Positions 8,831 through 15,729 of a stretch of 15,742 nucleotides of DNA are shown here, in pieces. The notes beneath the pieces are model-generated. The model saw nothing but the letters and a program-made list of their open reading frames with translations, was not told the origin of the DNA and did no database searches. Both the position numbers and the translations under genes were made by a program. The DNA is from Clostridia bacterium. GTDB lineage: Bacteria; Bacillota; Clostridia; Oscillospirales; Acutalibacteraceae. The stretch is from positions 1 through 15,742 of the forward strand of contig JAGACE010000240.1 in NCBI GenBank assembly GCA_017614275.1. The letters run 5' to 3'. Position 1 is the stretch's first letter. The number at the start of each line of letters is the position of its first letter.

Positions 8831-9373
8831 TTATTCTCTTGCGAACGGCGCGCCCATGAGGGTCAGCAGTTCTTTTGCCTCTTCGTCGGTCTTCGCCGTG
8901 GTGATGAACGCGATGTCCATACCGCGGATGGCGTCGATCTTGTCATAGTCGATCTCCGGGAAGATCAGCTGTTCCTTGACACCCATGGAATAGTTGCCAC
9001 GGCCGTCGAAGGAGTTCGGGTTGATGCCCCGGAAGTCTCTGACGCGCGGAAGGGCCAGGTTGAAGAAGCGGTCCAGGAACTCATACATTCTCTCTCCGCG
9101 AAGGGTGACCTTCGCGGCGATGGTCATGCCTTCACGAAGTTTGAAGTTCGCGACGGATTTCTTCGCCTTGATGAGAACGGGTTTCTGGCCGGTGATGATG
9201 GACAGGTCGTTGACGACCGCGTCCAGGACTTTTGCGTTTTCTTTTGCTTCGCCGCAGGCGACATTGACTACGATCTTGTCGAGCTTCGGGATCTCCATGA
9301 CGCTCTTGTAGCCGAATTTTTCCATGAGGGCGGGAGCAACTTCCGTCTTGTAGACGTCTTTCATTCTGGACAT
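8831..9373 (-). CDS. rplE: Large subunit ribosomal protein L5
   Basis: Binds 5S rRNA with L18 and contacts the P-site tRNA and S13. The 180-residue product has the family core: [39 protein letters not shown], the [17 protein letters not shown] segment and the closing [15 protein letters not shown]. Length matches B. subtilis L5 (179). The ATG at 9373 has an AAGGAGGG site 9 nt upstream; a second in-frame ATG three codons later is less well spaced. Confidence 0.98.
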   Translation of the reverse strand: MSRMKDVYKTEVAPALMEKFGYKSVMEIPKLDKIVVNVACGEAKENAKVLDAVVNDLSIITGQKPVLIKAKKSVANFKLREGMTIAAKVTLRGERMYEFLDRFFNLALPRVRDFRGINPNSFDGRGNYSMGVKEQLIFPEIDYDKIDAIRGMDIAFITTAKTDEEAKELLTLMGAPFARE

Positions 9374-9388
9374 GATTTGACTCCCTCC

Positions 9389-9706
9389 TTACTCGAATTT
9401 CGCGCCGCACTTCTTGCAGACACGGTATTTCTTGCCGTCTTCTGTGGTGTGGCCGACGCGGGTCGCCTTGCCGCACTCGGGGCAGACCAGCTGGACTTTG
9501 TCAGCGTAAAGAGCGGATTCCGCCTTTACCAGGCCGCCGGTCTCGCCCATTCTGCGGGGCTTGACATGCTTCGTGATGATGTTGATGCCTTCGACAATGA
9601 CCTTGCCCTCTTTCGGAGCGACCGCAAGGACTTTGCCTTTCTGGCCATGGTATTTGCCGTTGATGACAACAACTTCATCGCCGGTTTTAACATGAACTTT
9701 ATTCAT
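9389..9706 (-). CDS. rplX: Large subunit ribosomal protein L24 with C-terminal zinc ribbon
   Basis: An early assembly initiator of the 50S subunit near the exit tunnel. The 105-residue product has an N-terminal KOW motif (about 7-33, VKTGDEVVVINGKYHGQKGK), the NIITKHVKPRRMGETGG segment, and a C-terminal extension with C75, C78, C97 and C100 (VCPECGK and VCKKCGA) that forms a likely zinc ribbon. E. coli L24 lacks this pair of CxxC motifs; it is common in Clostridia. The ATG at 9706 follows a CGGAGG site at rather long (11 nt) spacing. Confidence 0.97.
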   Translation of the reverse strand: MNKVHVKTGDEVVVINGKYHGQKGKVLAVAPKEGKVIVEGINIITKHVKPRRMGETGGLVKAESALYADKVQLVCPECGKATRVGHTTEDGKKYRVCKKCGAKFE

Positions 9707-9724
9707 AAGTCTTGCTACCTCCGA

Positions 9725-10093
9725 TTACAGTACTTCGGGGGCAAGGGAGAGGATCTTGGTGAATTCCTTACCTCTGAGTTCTCTTGCCACAGGCCCGAAA
9801 ATACGTGTTCCTCTCGGGCTCTTATCTTCTTTGATAAGAACGGCTGCGTTTTCATCGAAGCGGATGTAAGTTCCGTCGTCTCTGCGCACGCCGTTGACAG
9901 TTCTGACAACAACTGCTCTCACTACTTCGCCTTTTTTGACACCGCCGCCGGGCGTTGCTTTCTTGACGGAAGCAACGATGACGTCGCCGATGTTGGCGTA
10001 TCTCCTGTTCGTGCCGCCCAGGACTTTGATGCACATGATCTCTTTGGCACCAGAGTTGTCGGCGACCTTGAGGAGTGTCTGCTGCTGAATCAC
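9725..10093 (-). CDS. rplN: Large subunit ribosomal protein L14
   Basis: 50S protein that forms part of an intersubunit bridge and is the docking site of ribosome-silencing factor RsfS. The 122-residue product begins [19 protein letters not shown] and contains [20 protein letters not shown] and the closing [12 protein letters not shown], a textbook L14. The start codon is GTG (10091-10093), 7 nt after AAGGAGG; the family start and length (122) agree exactly with it. It lies between rpsQ and rplX. Confidence 0.98.
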   Translation of the reverse strand: MIQQQTLLKVADNSGAKEIMCIKVLGGTNRRYANIGDVIVASVKKATPGGGVKKGEVVRAVVVRTVNGVRRDDGTYIRFDENAAVLIKEDKSPRGTRIFGPVARELRGKEFTKILSLAPEVL

Positions 10094-10109
10094 AGTAATT
10101 CCTCCTTAT

Positions 10110-10367
10110 TTACTTCGCCTTCTCGATGATCTCGACGACGCGCCATCTCTTGTCTTTGGAAATGGGGCGGGTCTCCATCAGAAGGACACGGTCGCCTACA
10201 CGGCACTCGTTGTTTTCATCGTGGGCTTTATATTTCACGGTGCGATTGACGATCTTCTTGTAAAGCGGGTGCTGGACCCTGTCGCGTACGGTCACGACGA
10301 CCGTTTTATCCATTTTGTCGCTGCTGACGACACCGACGCGGGTTTTTCTAAGATTTCTTTCACTCAT
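10110..10367 (-). CDS. rpsQ: Small subunit ribosomal protein S17
   Basis: Primary 16S rRNA-binding protein of the 30S body with an OB fold. The 85-residue product starts [20 protein letters not shown] and contains [20 protein letters not shown] and [20 protein letters not shown], the classic S17 core. Length is normal (84-87). The ATG at 10367 has only a weak AGAGG-type site about 10 nt upstream, weaker than the other sites in the operon; with 22 nt to rpmC, some re-initiation is possible. Confidence 0.98.
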   Translation of the reverse strand: MSERNLRKTRVGVVSSDKMDKTVVVTVRDRVQHPLYKKIVNRTVKYKAHDENNECRVGDRVLLMETRPISKDKRWRVVEIIEKAK

Positions 10368-10389
10368 AGCTTACAAACCTCTCTTTCCG

Positions 10390-10593
10390 TTAGGCTTCCG
10401 TGCCGTGGAGTTCGATATCGCGCTGGATGGTCTTGATGCGGGCGATATCTTTTTTGACGGCACGAATGCGGGTCGGATTCTCCAGCTGGTTGATCGCCTG
10501 CTGGAAACGAAGTTTGAACAGCTCATCTTTGAGCTCGGAAAGCTTTGCGTCGAGTTCCGCGGCAGACAGCTCTCTAAGTTCCTGAGCTTTCAT
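10390..10593 (-). CDS. rpmC: Large subunit ribosomal protein L29
   Basis: Small two-helix protein at the exit tunnel, part of the docking site of trigger factor and SRP. The 67-residue product [18 protein letters not shown]... with [19 protein letters not shown] and the [11 protein letters not shown] segment is a clear L29. The ATG at 10593 shares one base with the rplP stop (TAATG), and its GGAGG site lies 13 nt upstream inside rplP, so translation is likely coupled to rplP. Confidence 0.98.
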   Translation of the reverse strand: MKAQELRELSAAELDAKLSELKDELFKLRFQQAINQLENPTRIRAVKKDIARIKTIQRDIELHGTEA

Positions 10594-11018
10594 TACTCTT
10601 CACCATCCTCCTGATCTTTGACTACGAACTTGCACTTGATGGGAAGCTTGTTGGCGGCAAGGCGCATGGCCTCGCGGGCAACTTCTTCATCGACACCGGC
10701 GAGTTCGAACATGACTCTGCCGGGCTTGACAACGGCGACCCAGTATTCCACGGCGCCCTTACCTTTACCCATTCGGGTCTCGGCCGGAGTCTTGGTGATC
10801 GGCTTGTCAGGGAAGATCTTGATCCAGACCTGACCGCCACGTTTGATGTAACGGGTCATGGCGACACGGGCCGCTTCGATCTGAGCGGAAGTGATCCATG
10901 CCGGCTCCAGAGCGACGAGACCGTACTGGCCGTAAGTGACTTTGTTGCCTCTGGTGGCTTTGCCCTTCATGCGTCCGCGCTGGACTCTTCTGTACTTAAC
11001 TCTTTTCGGCATCAACAT
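10593..11018 (-). CDS. rplP: Large subunit ribosomal protein L16
   Basis: 50S protein lining the A site and the base of the central protuberance. The 141-residue product starts [19 protein letters not shown], very close to the standard L16 start, and contains [21 protein letters not shown], the [18 protein letters not shown] segment and the C-terminal LPIKCKFV. A longer frame from 11162 reads through the rpsC tail out of frame and is not homologous, so I start at 11018. The rpsC stop overlaps this ATG (TAATG) and the AGGGGGAG site is within rpsC. Confidence 0.98.
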   Translation of the reverse strand: MLMPKRVKYRRVQRGRMKGKATRGNKVTYGQYGLVALEPAWITSAQIEAARVAMTRYIKRGGQVWIKIFPDKPITKTPAETRMGKGKGAVEYWVAVVKPGRVMFELAGVDEEVAREAMRLAANKLPIKCKFVVKDQEDGEE

Positions 11019-11761
11019 TACTTGGCTCCCCCTTCCTGATTGTTGCGAGGTCTTCTGTTGCGGTTGTCCCGGCGATCCCGGTTGTCGCGGCGCGGTCTGC
11101 TGTCGCGGCGGTCGGTGCGGGTGTTCGCGTTGTCGTGGAGGACTTCGCCTTTGTAGATCCACACTTTAACTCCGATTCTCCCGTAAGTGGTAGCCGCTTC
11201 CACGAAGCCGTAGTCGATGTCGGCACGGATGGTCTGAAGCGGGATGGTACCTTCATGGTAGTGTTCGGAACGGGCGATCTCAGCGCCGCCGAGACGGCCG
11301 GAGACCTGGACTTTGATGCCCTTGGCACCCAGGCGCATCGTTCTGCCGATCGCCTGCTTGACAGCGCGTCTGTAGGAGACACGTCTCTCGAGCTGAGCGG
11401 CGATGTTCTCGGCAACGAGGGTGGCGTCGAGGTCGGGCTGTTTGATCTCCACGATGTTGATGGAGACAGGCTTGCCGAGCATCTTCTCGACTTCCGCTTT
11501 CAGCTTGTCGATCTCCGCGCCGCCGCGGCCGATGACGATGCCGGGTTTGGCACAATGGATGTTGATCCTGACACGTTTGGTGTCGCGCTCGATTTCAACC
11601 TTCGGAACGCCGGCCGCTTTCAGCCGGTCAAGAAGGAACTTTCTGAGCTTATAGTCTTCCACCAGGGTCGCGCCGAAATCTTTGTCTTCGGCATACCACC
11701 GGGATTCCCAGTCTTTGATGACGCCGACGCGCAGACCGGTGGGGTTTACTTTCTGTCCCAT
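11018..11761 (-). CDS. rpsC: Small subunit ribosomal protein S3 with Arg/Asp/Asn-rich tail
   Basis: 30S protein at the mRNA entry channel that helps the ribosome unwind mRNA. The 247-residue product has the N-terminal KH domain with GRGG at 78-81 (in [14 protein letters not shown]) and the S3 C-terminal domain (about 115-208). R131, R132 and K135 match the E. coli S3 positions implicated in helicase activity. After about residue 210 there is a low-complexity tail of some 37 residues built of Arg, Asp and Asn, making the protein longer than B. subtilis S3 (218). The ATG at 11761 follows a GGAGGAGG site. Confidence 0.98.
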   Translation of the reverse strand: MGQKVNPTGLRVGVIKDWESRWYAEDKDFGATLVEDYKLRKFLLDRLKAAGVPKVEIERDTKRVRINIHCAKPGIVIGRGGAEIDKLKAEVEKMLGKPVSINIVEIKQPDLDATLVAENIAAQLERRVSYRRAVKQAIGRTMRLGAKGIKVQVSGRLGGAEIARSEHYHEGTIPLQTIRADIDYGFVEAATTYGRIGVKVWIYKGEVLHDNANTRTDRRDSRPRRDNRDRRDNRNRRPRNNQEGGAK

Positions 11762-11781
11762 ATTGTTACCTCCTCCGTTGG

Positions 11782-12114
11782 TTATTCGGCTTCCTTGAGC
11801 ACGATGGTGATGTGGGATGTTCTCTTACGGATGATGTAAGCTCTTCCCTGCGCTCTCGGACGGATACGCTTCAGGGTGGGACCCTGGTTCACGTAGCACT
11901 CGGCAACGTAAAGCTTCGAGGTATCCATGTTCTTGTTCTCAGCGTTTGCCATTGCTGATTTGAGGACCTTCTCAAGGACTTCACACGCGGCTTTCGGTGT
12001 GTGCTTGAGGATGGCCATCGCTTTATCGGCCAGCTGGTTGCGGATGAGATCGAGGACGATCTGTACCTTGCGCGGCGCGATTCTCACGTAGGTTGCGGAG
12101 GCTTTAGCTTCCAT
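11782..12114 (-). CDS. rplV: Large subunit ribosomal protein L22
   Basis: 50S protein whose long beta-hairpin lines the exit tunnel at the constriction with L4; changes there give macrolide resistance in other bacteria. The 110-residue product has [35 protein letters not shown], the hairpin region [16 protein letters not shown] (about 83-98), and a closing [10 protein letters not shown]. No deletion or duplication is apparent in the hairpin. The ATG at 12114 follows AAGGAG. Confidence 0.98.
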   Translation of the reverse strand: MEAKASATYVRIAPRKVQIVLDLIRNQLADKAMAILKHTPKAACEVLEKVLKSAMANAENKNMDTSKLYVAECYVNQGPTLKRIRPRAQGRAYIIRKRTSHITIVLKEAE

Positions 12115-12134
12115 TATTTACACACTCCTTCTTG

Positions 12135-12404
12135 TCAGCCTGATTTCGATCCCGAGTGACCCCGGAAGGTCCGTGTCGGTGCGAATTCGCCAAGTTTGTG
12201 TCCGACCATGTCCTCCGTTACATAAACCGGGACATGCTTGCGGCCATCGTGAACTGCGAAGGTATGACCAACGAAATCGGGGAAAATTGTGGAAGAACGG
12301 CTCCAGGTCTTGAGAACCTGCTTGTCACCGGTCTCGTTCATCTTCTGAACGCGGGCCAGCAGCTTCGGCTCTACGAAGGGGCCTTTTTTAGTACTTCTGC
12401 TCAT
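12135..12404 (-). CDS. rpsS: Small subunit ribosomal protein S19
   Basis: 30S head protein beside S13, contacting the intersubunit bridge. The 89-residue product begins [19 protein letters not shown] and contains [38 protein letters not shown] and an ending only a little shorter than the usual 91-93 residues. The ATG at 12404 follows AAAGGAG. It lies between rplB and rplV, the invariant S10-operon order. Confidence 0.98.
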   Translation of the reverse strand: MSRSTKKGPFVEPKLLARVQKMNETGDKQVLKTWSRSSTIFPDFVGHTFAVHDGRKHVPVYVTEDMVGHKLGEFAPTRTFRGHSGSKSG

Positions 12405-12425
12405 GATCCTTTGCTCCTTTCACGA

Positions 12426-13259
12426 TTATTTGCCGTTGCGACGTCTGACGATCATCTTATCGGACTTCTTGTTGCGTTTACGGGTCTTGTAGCCGAGGGC
12501 CGGTTTACCCCACGGGGTAACAGGGCCGGGACGGCCGATGGGCGATTTACCTTCACCACCGCCGTGCGGGTGGTCGTTCGGGTTCATGACAGAACCGCGG
12601 ACGGTCGGGCGGATGCCCATGTGACGGGTGCGGCCCGCCTTACCGATCTTGACGTTCGCGTGGTCCGTGTTGCCGACCTGGCCGATGGTGGCCATGCAGA
12701 TCTCGGGGACGTTGCGAAGCTCGCCGGAAGGCATGCGGAGAAGGGCGTAGCCGTTCTCGCGGGCCATGAGCTGAGCGGCGTTGCCGGCGGAACGGGCGAA
12801 CTGGCCGCCGCGGCCGGGATAGAGCTCAACGTTGTGGACAAAGGTACCGACGGGGATGTTGACCAGCGGAAGGGCGTTGCCGGGCTTGATGTCAGCCTCG
12901 GGGCCGTTCTCGACCGTCATGCCGACCTTCAGGCCGACCGGTGCGAGGATGTATCTCTTCTCGCCGTCTTCATACTGGACAAGGGCGATGTTCGCGGAGC
13001 GGTTCGGGTCGTACTCGAGGGTGAGGACGGTGGCCGGGCAATCGAACTTGTCGCGCTTGAAGTCGATGATCCTGTATTTTCTGCGGTTCCCGCCGCCGCG
13101 GTGGCGGACGGTGATTCTTCCGTAACTGTTACGGCCGGAATGCTTGTTCAGCGGTTCCAGAAGGCTTCTCTCGGGAGCAACCTTGGACAGTTCGGAGTAA
13201 TCGGTGACCGACATGTTTCTTGTGCCGTTGGTGGTCGGCTTAATAACTCTGATCGCCAT
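12426..13259 (-). CDS. rplB: Large subunit ribosomal protein L2
   Basis: One of the most conserved 50S proteins, required for subunit association and peptidyl transferase centre assembly. The 277-residue product has the N-terminal OB-like domain (about 40-120) and the SH3-like C-terminal domain (about 125-200). The conserved tail includes [16 protein letters not shown] (225-240), with H230 matching the key His229 of E. coli L2. Length equals the B. subtilis protein (277). The ATG at 13259 follows AAGGAG at 11-nt spacing. Confidence 0.99.
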   Translation of the reverse strand: MAIRVIKPTTNGTRNMSVTDYSELSKVAPERSLLEPLNKHSGRNSYGRITVRHRGGGNRRKYRIIDFKRDKFDCPATVLTLEYDPNRSANIALVQYEDGEKRYILAPVGLKVGMTVENGPEADIKPGNALPLVNIPVGTFVHNVELYPGRGGQFARSAGNAAQLMARENGYALLRMPSGELRNVPEICMATIGQVGNTDHANVKIGKAGRTRHMGIRPTVRGSVMNPNDHPHGGGEGKSPIGRPGPVTPWGKPALGYKTRKRNKKSDKMIVRRRNGK

Positions 13260-13274
13260 TTCGATTCACACTCC

Positions 13275-13571
13275 TTATACCATACCCTCGAAGAACTCGA
13301 TGGTCTTGGAGTCCTCGGTCAGGGTGACGATTGCTTTCTTCCAGGAAGCCTTGTAGCCTTCGAAACGGCCATACCGGCGTGTCTGGCCACGGACGTTCAT
13401 GGTGTTGACTTTCTGGACCTGGACGCCGAAGAGTTCCTCGCACGCCTTCTTGATCTCGATCTTGTTGGCGTCCTTCGCGACGGCGAAGGTGTACTTCTTC
13501 ATAGCGGTCTGGCCCATGGTCTCTTCCGTGATGATGGGGCGGAGGATGATGTCCTGTGCTGTCTTACTCAT
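13275..13571 (-). CDS. rplW: Large subunit ribosomal protein L23
   Basis: Exit-tunnel protein that is the main contact for trigger factor and SRP. The 98-residue product contains [13 protein letters not shown], the [20 protein letters not shown] segment, [20 protein letters not shown] and a final KTIEFFEGM, matching the L23 family at its usual length (95-100). Its ATG overlaps the rplD stop as ATGA, and its GAGGAGG site lies in the last rplD codons, a clear sign of translational coupling. Confidence 0.98.
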   Translation of the reverse strand: MSKTAQDIILRPIITEETMGQTAMKKYTFAVAKDANKIEIKKACEELFGVQVQKVNTMNVRGQTRRYGRFEGYKASWKKAIVTLTEDSKTIEFFEGMV

Positions 13572-14191
13572 GCATATACCTCCTCAAGCTTCTCTACGGC
13601 TTCCTTCGCGATGACGACTTTGTCGGCGTTCACGAGGTCGTAGACGTTGATCGCATTGACCGGGCTCACTTTGACGCCGGCAATGTTTCTGGCGCTCTTG
13701 TAGACCACTTCGTCTTTCTCAGCGGTGATGATGAGGGTCTTCTTGGCAGCGCCGAGACCGTTCAGGGCCGCGACCATGTCCTTGGTCTTGATGGCGTCCA
13801 TCTTCAGGCCGTCGACGACCTGGAAGGCGTCGCTCGCGACCTTGTCAGACAGCGCGGACTTCATGGCCAGCTGACGGACTTTCTTGTTGATGCTGAACCC
13901 GTAGCTGCGGGGCTTCGGGCCGAGGGCCACGCCGCCGTGTCTCCACTGCGGAGAGCGGGTGGAACCCTGTCTGGCGTGGCCGGTGCCCTTCTGTCTCCAG
14001 GGCTTTCTGCCGCCGCCTCTGACTTCTGCGCGTGTGAGGGTAGACTGATTACCCTGACGCTGGTTCGCCAGATAGTTGACCACGACGAGATGGACTGCGG
14101 ACATGTTCGGCTCGATGCCGAAGATGCTGTCGTTCAGATCCATCTTTCCGGTCTCTTTCCCGGCAAAGCTGTAAACTTTTACGCTAGGCAT
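13568..14191 (-). CDS. rplD: Large subunit ribosomal protein L4
   Basis: 50S assembly protein whose long loop reaches the exit tunnel; in gammaproteobacteria L4 also represses the S10 operon. The 207-residue product has the extended loop at about 45-98 (including [19 protein letters not shown] and [18 protein letters not shown]), with the intact [12 protein letters not shown] segment where macrolide-resistance changes arise elsewhere. The ATG at 14191 follows a TAAGGAGG site immediately after the rplC stop. L4-mediated control of the leader here is unproven. Confidence 0.98.
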   Translation of the reverse strand: MPSVKVYSFAGKETGKMDLNDSIFGIEPNMSAVHLVVVNYLANQRQGNQSTLTRAEVRGGGRKPWRQKGTGHARQGSTRSPQWRHGGVALGPKPRSYGFSINKKVRQLAMKSALSDKVASDAFQVVDGLKMDAIKTKDMVAALNGLGAAKKTLIITAEKDEVVYKSARNIAGVKVSPVNAINVYDLVNADKVVIAKEAVEKLEEVYA

Positions 14192-14204
14192 GTCTTACTC
14201 CTCC

Positions 14205-14837
14205 TTACGCTTTGACTGTATCTTTCAGAATGACCACTCCGCCCTTCGGGCCCGGAACGGCGCCCTTGATGGCGATGAGGTTGTTCTCCGCGTCGACCTT
14301 GACGACGTCGAGATTCTGAATGGTGACGCGCTCGTGACCGAGATGACCGGCGAGCTTCTTGCCCTTGAACACGCGGGACGGATCGGAGCAGGCGCCCAGC
14401 GAACCGGCGTGTCTGGCGTTCGGGCCGGTACCGTGGGATTCCTTCAGGCGATGGAAGTTCCAGCGCTTGATGGCACCGGCGGTACCCTTACCCTTGCTCG
14501 TCCCGATGACATCGACTTTGTCACCAGCGGCGAATGTGTCTGCTTTCAGGACGTCCCCCACGTTCAGTTCGGAGATGTCGTCCAGGCGGAACTCGCGAAG
14601 CACTTTCTTCGGAGCTACGTCTGCCTTGTCAAAGTGGCCCTTGGCGGGCTTGTTGACTCTGCTGACCTTGACGTCCCCGAAGCCGAGCTGGACAGCGTCG
14701 TAGCCGTCGTTCTCGACGGTCTTCTTCTGGACGACCGGACAGGGACCTGCTTCGATGACGGTGACGGGGATGACGTTCCCGACTTCGTCAAAGAGCTGCG
14801 TCATACCGATTTTCTTACCGATAAGACCTTTCTGCAT
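14205..14837 (-). CDS. rplC: Large subunit ribosomal protein L3
   Basis: Early-assembly 50S protein with a loop that reaches the peptidyl transferase centre. The 210-residue product starts [18 protein letters not shown] and contains [17 protein letters not shown] (112-128), the [20 protein letters not shown] loop (136-155) and [19 protein letters not shown]. In the loop, no glutamine occupies the area of the methylated Gln150 of E. coli L3, so a PrmB-type modification is not expected. The ATG at 14837 follows AAAGGAGG, after a 77-nt gap that holds a hairpin. Confidence 0.98.
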   Translation of the reverse strand: MQKGLIGKKIGMTQLFDEVGNVIPVTVIEAGPCPVVQKKTVENDGYDAVQLGFGDVKVSRVNKPAKGHFDKADVAPKKVLREFRLDDISELNVGDVLKADTFAAGDKVDVIGTSKGKGTAGAIKRWNFHRLKESHGTGPNARHAGSLGACSDPSRVFKGKKLAGHLGHERVTIQNLDVVKVDAENNLIAIKGAVPGPKGGVVILKDTVKA

Positions 14838-14861
14838 GATATTTTCCTCCTTTGGTTATTG

Positions 14862-14884
14862 GTTGGCGATGTGTCATCGTCAAC
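14862..14884 (-). promoter_or_regulatory. Hairpin in the rpsJ-rplC gap
   Basis: Seen in sequence: two 10-nt arms (14875-14884 and 14862-14871) separated by 3 nt pair at nine of ten positions in the minus-strand RNA (one A-C mismatch). No U-run follows, so it is not an intrinsic terminator. It sits between the rpsJ stop and the rplC ribosome-binding site in the widest gap between conventional genes. Possible roles (inference) are an RNA-processing or stability element, a translational control site, or a spacer. Confidence 0.5.
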
Positions 14885-14914
14885 ATGACCGTTCGATGTT
14901 TCCTCTGAGATGGC

Positions 14915-15241
14915 TTACAGCTTGATCTCGATGTCAACACCGGCGGGAAGCTCAAGACCGGTCAGGGCTTCGATGGTTTTGGCCGAAGGTCTGATCACGT
15001 CGATGAGTCTCTTGTGGGTGCTCTGCTCAAACTGCTCGCGGCTGTCCTTGTACTTGTGGACGGCACGCAGGATGGTGACGACTTCCTTGTCGGTCGGCAG
15101 CGGCACGGGGCCGGATACCTTGGCGCCGGTACGTTTCGCGGTCTCCACGATCTTTTCGGCGGCGGTGTCGACGAGGTTGTGGTCGTAACCCTTCAGTCTG
15201 ATGCGGACCTTTTCTTTTGCTGCTTTGTTCTGTGTTGCCAT
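14915..15241 (-). CDS. rpsJ: Small subunit ribosomal protein S10
   Basis: 30S head protein and transcription antitermination partner of NusB (NusE). The 108-residue product contains [35 protein letters not shown], the [21 protein letters not shown] segment and the closing [11 protein letters not shown]. It is a few residues longer than the usual 102-103 because of the short N-terminal extension [10 protein letters not shown]. The ATG at 15241 has a GGGAGG site exactly 9 nt upstream. It is the first conventional gene of the operon, behind a roughly 310-nt leader. Confidence 0.98.
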   Translation of the reverse strand: MATQNKAAKEKVRIRLKGYDHNLVDTAAEKIVETAKRTGAKVSGPVPLPTDKEVVTILRAVHKYKDSREQFEQSTHKRLIDVIRPSAKTIEALTGLELPAGVDIEIKL

Positions 15242-15331
15242 TGTTGTTTTCCTCCCTAAAGGTTGTAATGGCGGGCACTCTGTTTTCGCACCCTGTGAAA
15301 TTTTTCAACACTCAGCCGGGTGTTTCCCTTT

Positions 15332-15463
15332 TCAGTATTGAAAAAACTCGGCGGCCTTTCGGCCTCCGGGTGGCGAGAAACAGTTGGCACAACGGACCCG
15401 TCTTGCAACCCTACGGGATTCCAGTGTACACATATTAGTTTCGCCCGGTTTAAAATCGGACAT
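15332..15463 (-). CDS. Possible 43-codon leader peptide upstream of rpsJ
   Basis: An ATG at 15463 opens 43 codons ending with TGA at 15332-15334; a second in-frame ATG at 15433 would give 33 codons. The peptide is basic in the middle (ESRRVARRVRCANCF, with one CxxC) and ends AAEFFQY. The frame runs through the terminator-like hairpin, and its last codons are the hairpin's U-run. Against it: neither ATG has a good ribosome-binding site (GGAG sits 1 nt before the first ATG; GGGGA about 13 nt before), and a frame of this size can occur by chance. I recognise no family and propose a leader peptide only as a hypothesis. Confidence 0.3.
   Translation of the reverse strand: MSDFKPGETNMCTLESRRVARRVRCANCFSPPGGRKAAEFFQY
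15341..15368 (-). terminator. Terminator-like hairpin (candidate attenuator) in the S10 leader
   Basis: In the minus-strand RNA, CGGAGGCC (15368-15361) pairs with GGCCGCCG (15356-15349) around a GAAA tetraloop, with one A-G mismatch in an otherwise 7-bp GC stem. Two bases later comes UUUUUU (15346-15341). This is the shape of an intrinsic terminator, but located inside the leader of an essential operon about 100 nt before rpsJ, so it would act as an attenuator. The 5' arm can alternatively join a pairing with an upstream segment (see findings). Confidence 0.55.
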
Positions 15464-15561
15464 ACTCCGCGGAAATTCCCCGTCTCAGTGGACGGCCACC
15501 TCCCGCATCATCGCATGACTCACGCAAATGGGCGCAGTTCGCCCTTTTCACGTGCCCCAAG

Positions 15562-15590
15562 ATAGTATCATAAATATAAAGGCAATGCAA
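15562..15590 (-). promoter_or_regulatory. Sigma-A type promoter of the S10 operon
   Basis: Minus strand: -35 TTGCAT (15590-15585), spacer of exactly 17 nt, -10 TACTAT (15567-15562), preceded by TG one base upstream, an extended -10 (TGATACTAT). The -35 matches the consensus at only three positions, but the extended -10 and the 17-nt spacing make it the best promoter on this strand in the upstream region. Transcription would start near 15555. Confidence 0.75.
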
Positions 15591-15591
15591 G

Positions 15592-15631
15592 AAAAATTTT
15601 GGCTTTTTTTACAAACTTTTTTGCCTTTTTT
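15592..15631 (-). promoter_or_regulatory. Phased A-tracts (UP-element-like) upstream of the S10 promoter
   Basis: Directly upstream of the -35, the minus strand carries A-runs at 15631-15626, 15622-15617 and 15610-15604, then A4T5 at 15600-15592, spaced roughly one helical turn apart (about 9-12 nt). Such tracts bend DNA and bind the RNA polymerase alpha C-terminal domain in strong ribosomal promoters. The role is inferred from position and composition. Confidence 0.5.
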
Positions 15632-15700
15632 CGGCGGTTTTCACAAACATCCAAAATATAGCGGCGCCGGGCGTTCCGAGCACAAAATGTAGACCCCCGG

Positions 15701-15729
15701 TTGCGCCCGCAAAAAGAAGTTTATATAAT
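15701..15729 (+). promoter_or_regulatory. Possible outward (plus-strand) promoter at the window edge
   Basis: TTGCGC (15701-15706), 17-nt spacer, TATAAT (15724-15729) on the plus strand. The -10 is perfect and the spacing optimal; the -35 matches only at TTG. It would drive transcription rightwards, out of the window, divergent from the S10 operon. The gene it would serve is not visible, so this rests on sequence match alone. Confidence 0.35.

Larger units (their letters stand above)
15242..15555 (-). promoter_or_regulatory. Structured 5' leader of the S10 operon mRNA
   Basis: About 314 nt lie between the inferred transcription start and the rpsJ ATG. Seen in sequence, in transcript order: a 5-bp hairpin near the 5' end (15530-15544, GGGCG/CGCCC), a CCGTC/GACGG hairpin (15480-15495), a terminator-like hairpin with six Us (15341-15368), a hairpin AACAC/GTGTT (15307-15324), and the rpsJ ribosome-binding site (15251-15256). 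A 43-codon frame spans 15332-15463. Long leaders are expected to be regulatory in ribosomal protein operons, but I do not recognise a described RNA family, so the mechanism is open. Confidence 0.6.

Noticed and set aside
8669..10129. A 486-codon plus-strand frame opposite rpsN, rplE, rplX and rplN.
   Set aside because: Antisense shadow of four certain genes, with no recognisable domain and no sensible ribosome-binding context.
11016..11162. Longer start for rplP with 48 extra residues.
   Set aside because: It is the S3 tail read out of frame. The L16 family start and ribosome-binding site support 11018.
12156..13643. A 495-codon plus-strand frame opposite rpsS, rplB and rplW.
   Set aside because: Same shadow effect: it lies opposite highly conserved ribosomal genes and resembles no protein family I know.
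15485..15511. An 8-codon frame (ATGATG...TGA) in the S10 leader, in phase with and upstream of the 43-codon frame.
   Set aside because: It has no ribosome-binding site and is too short to judge. It could matter only if the leader peptide is shown to be translated.
15655..15685. A second minus-strand promoter, TTGTGC with TATATT, upstream of the S10 promoter.
   Set aside because: The spacer is 19 nt and the -35 is poor, which is weaker than the extended -10 promoter at 15562-15590.
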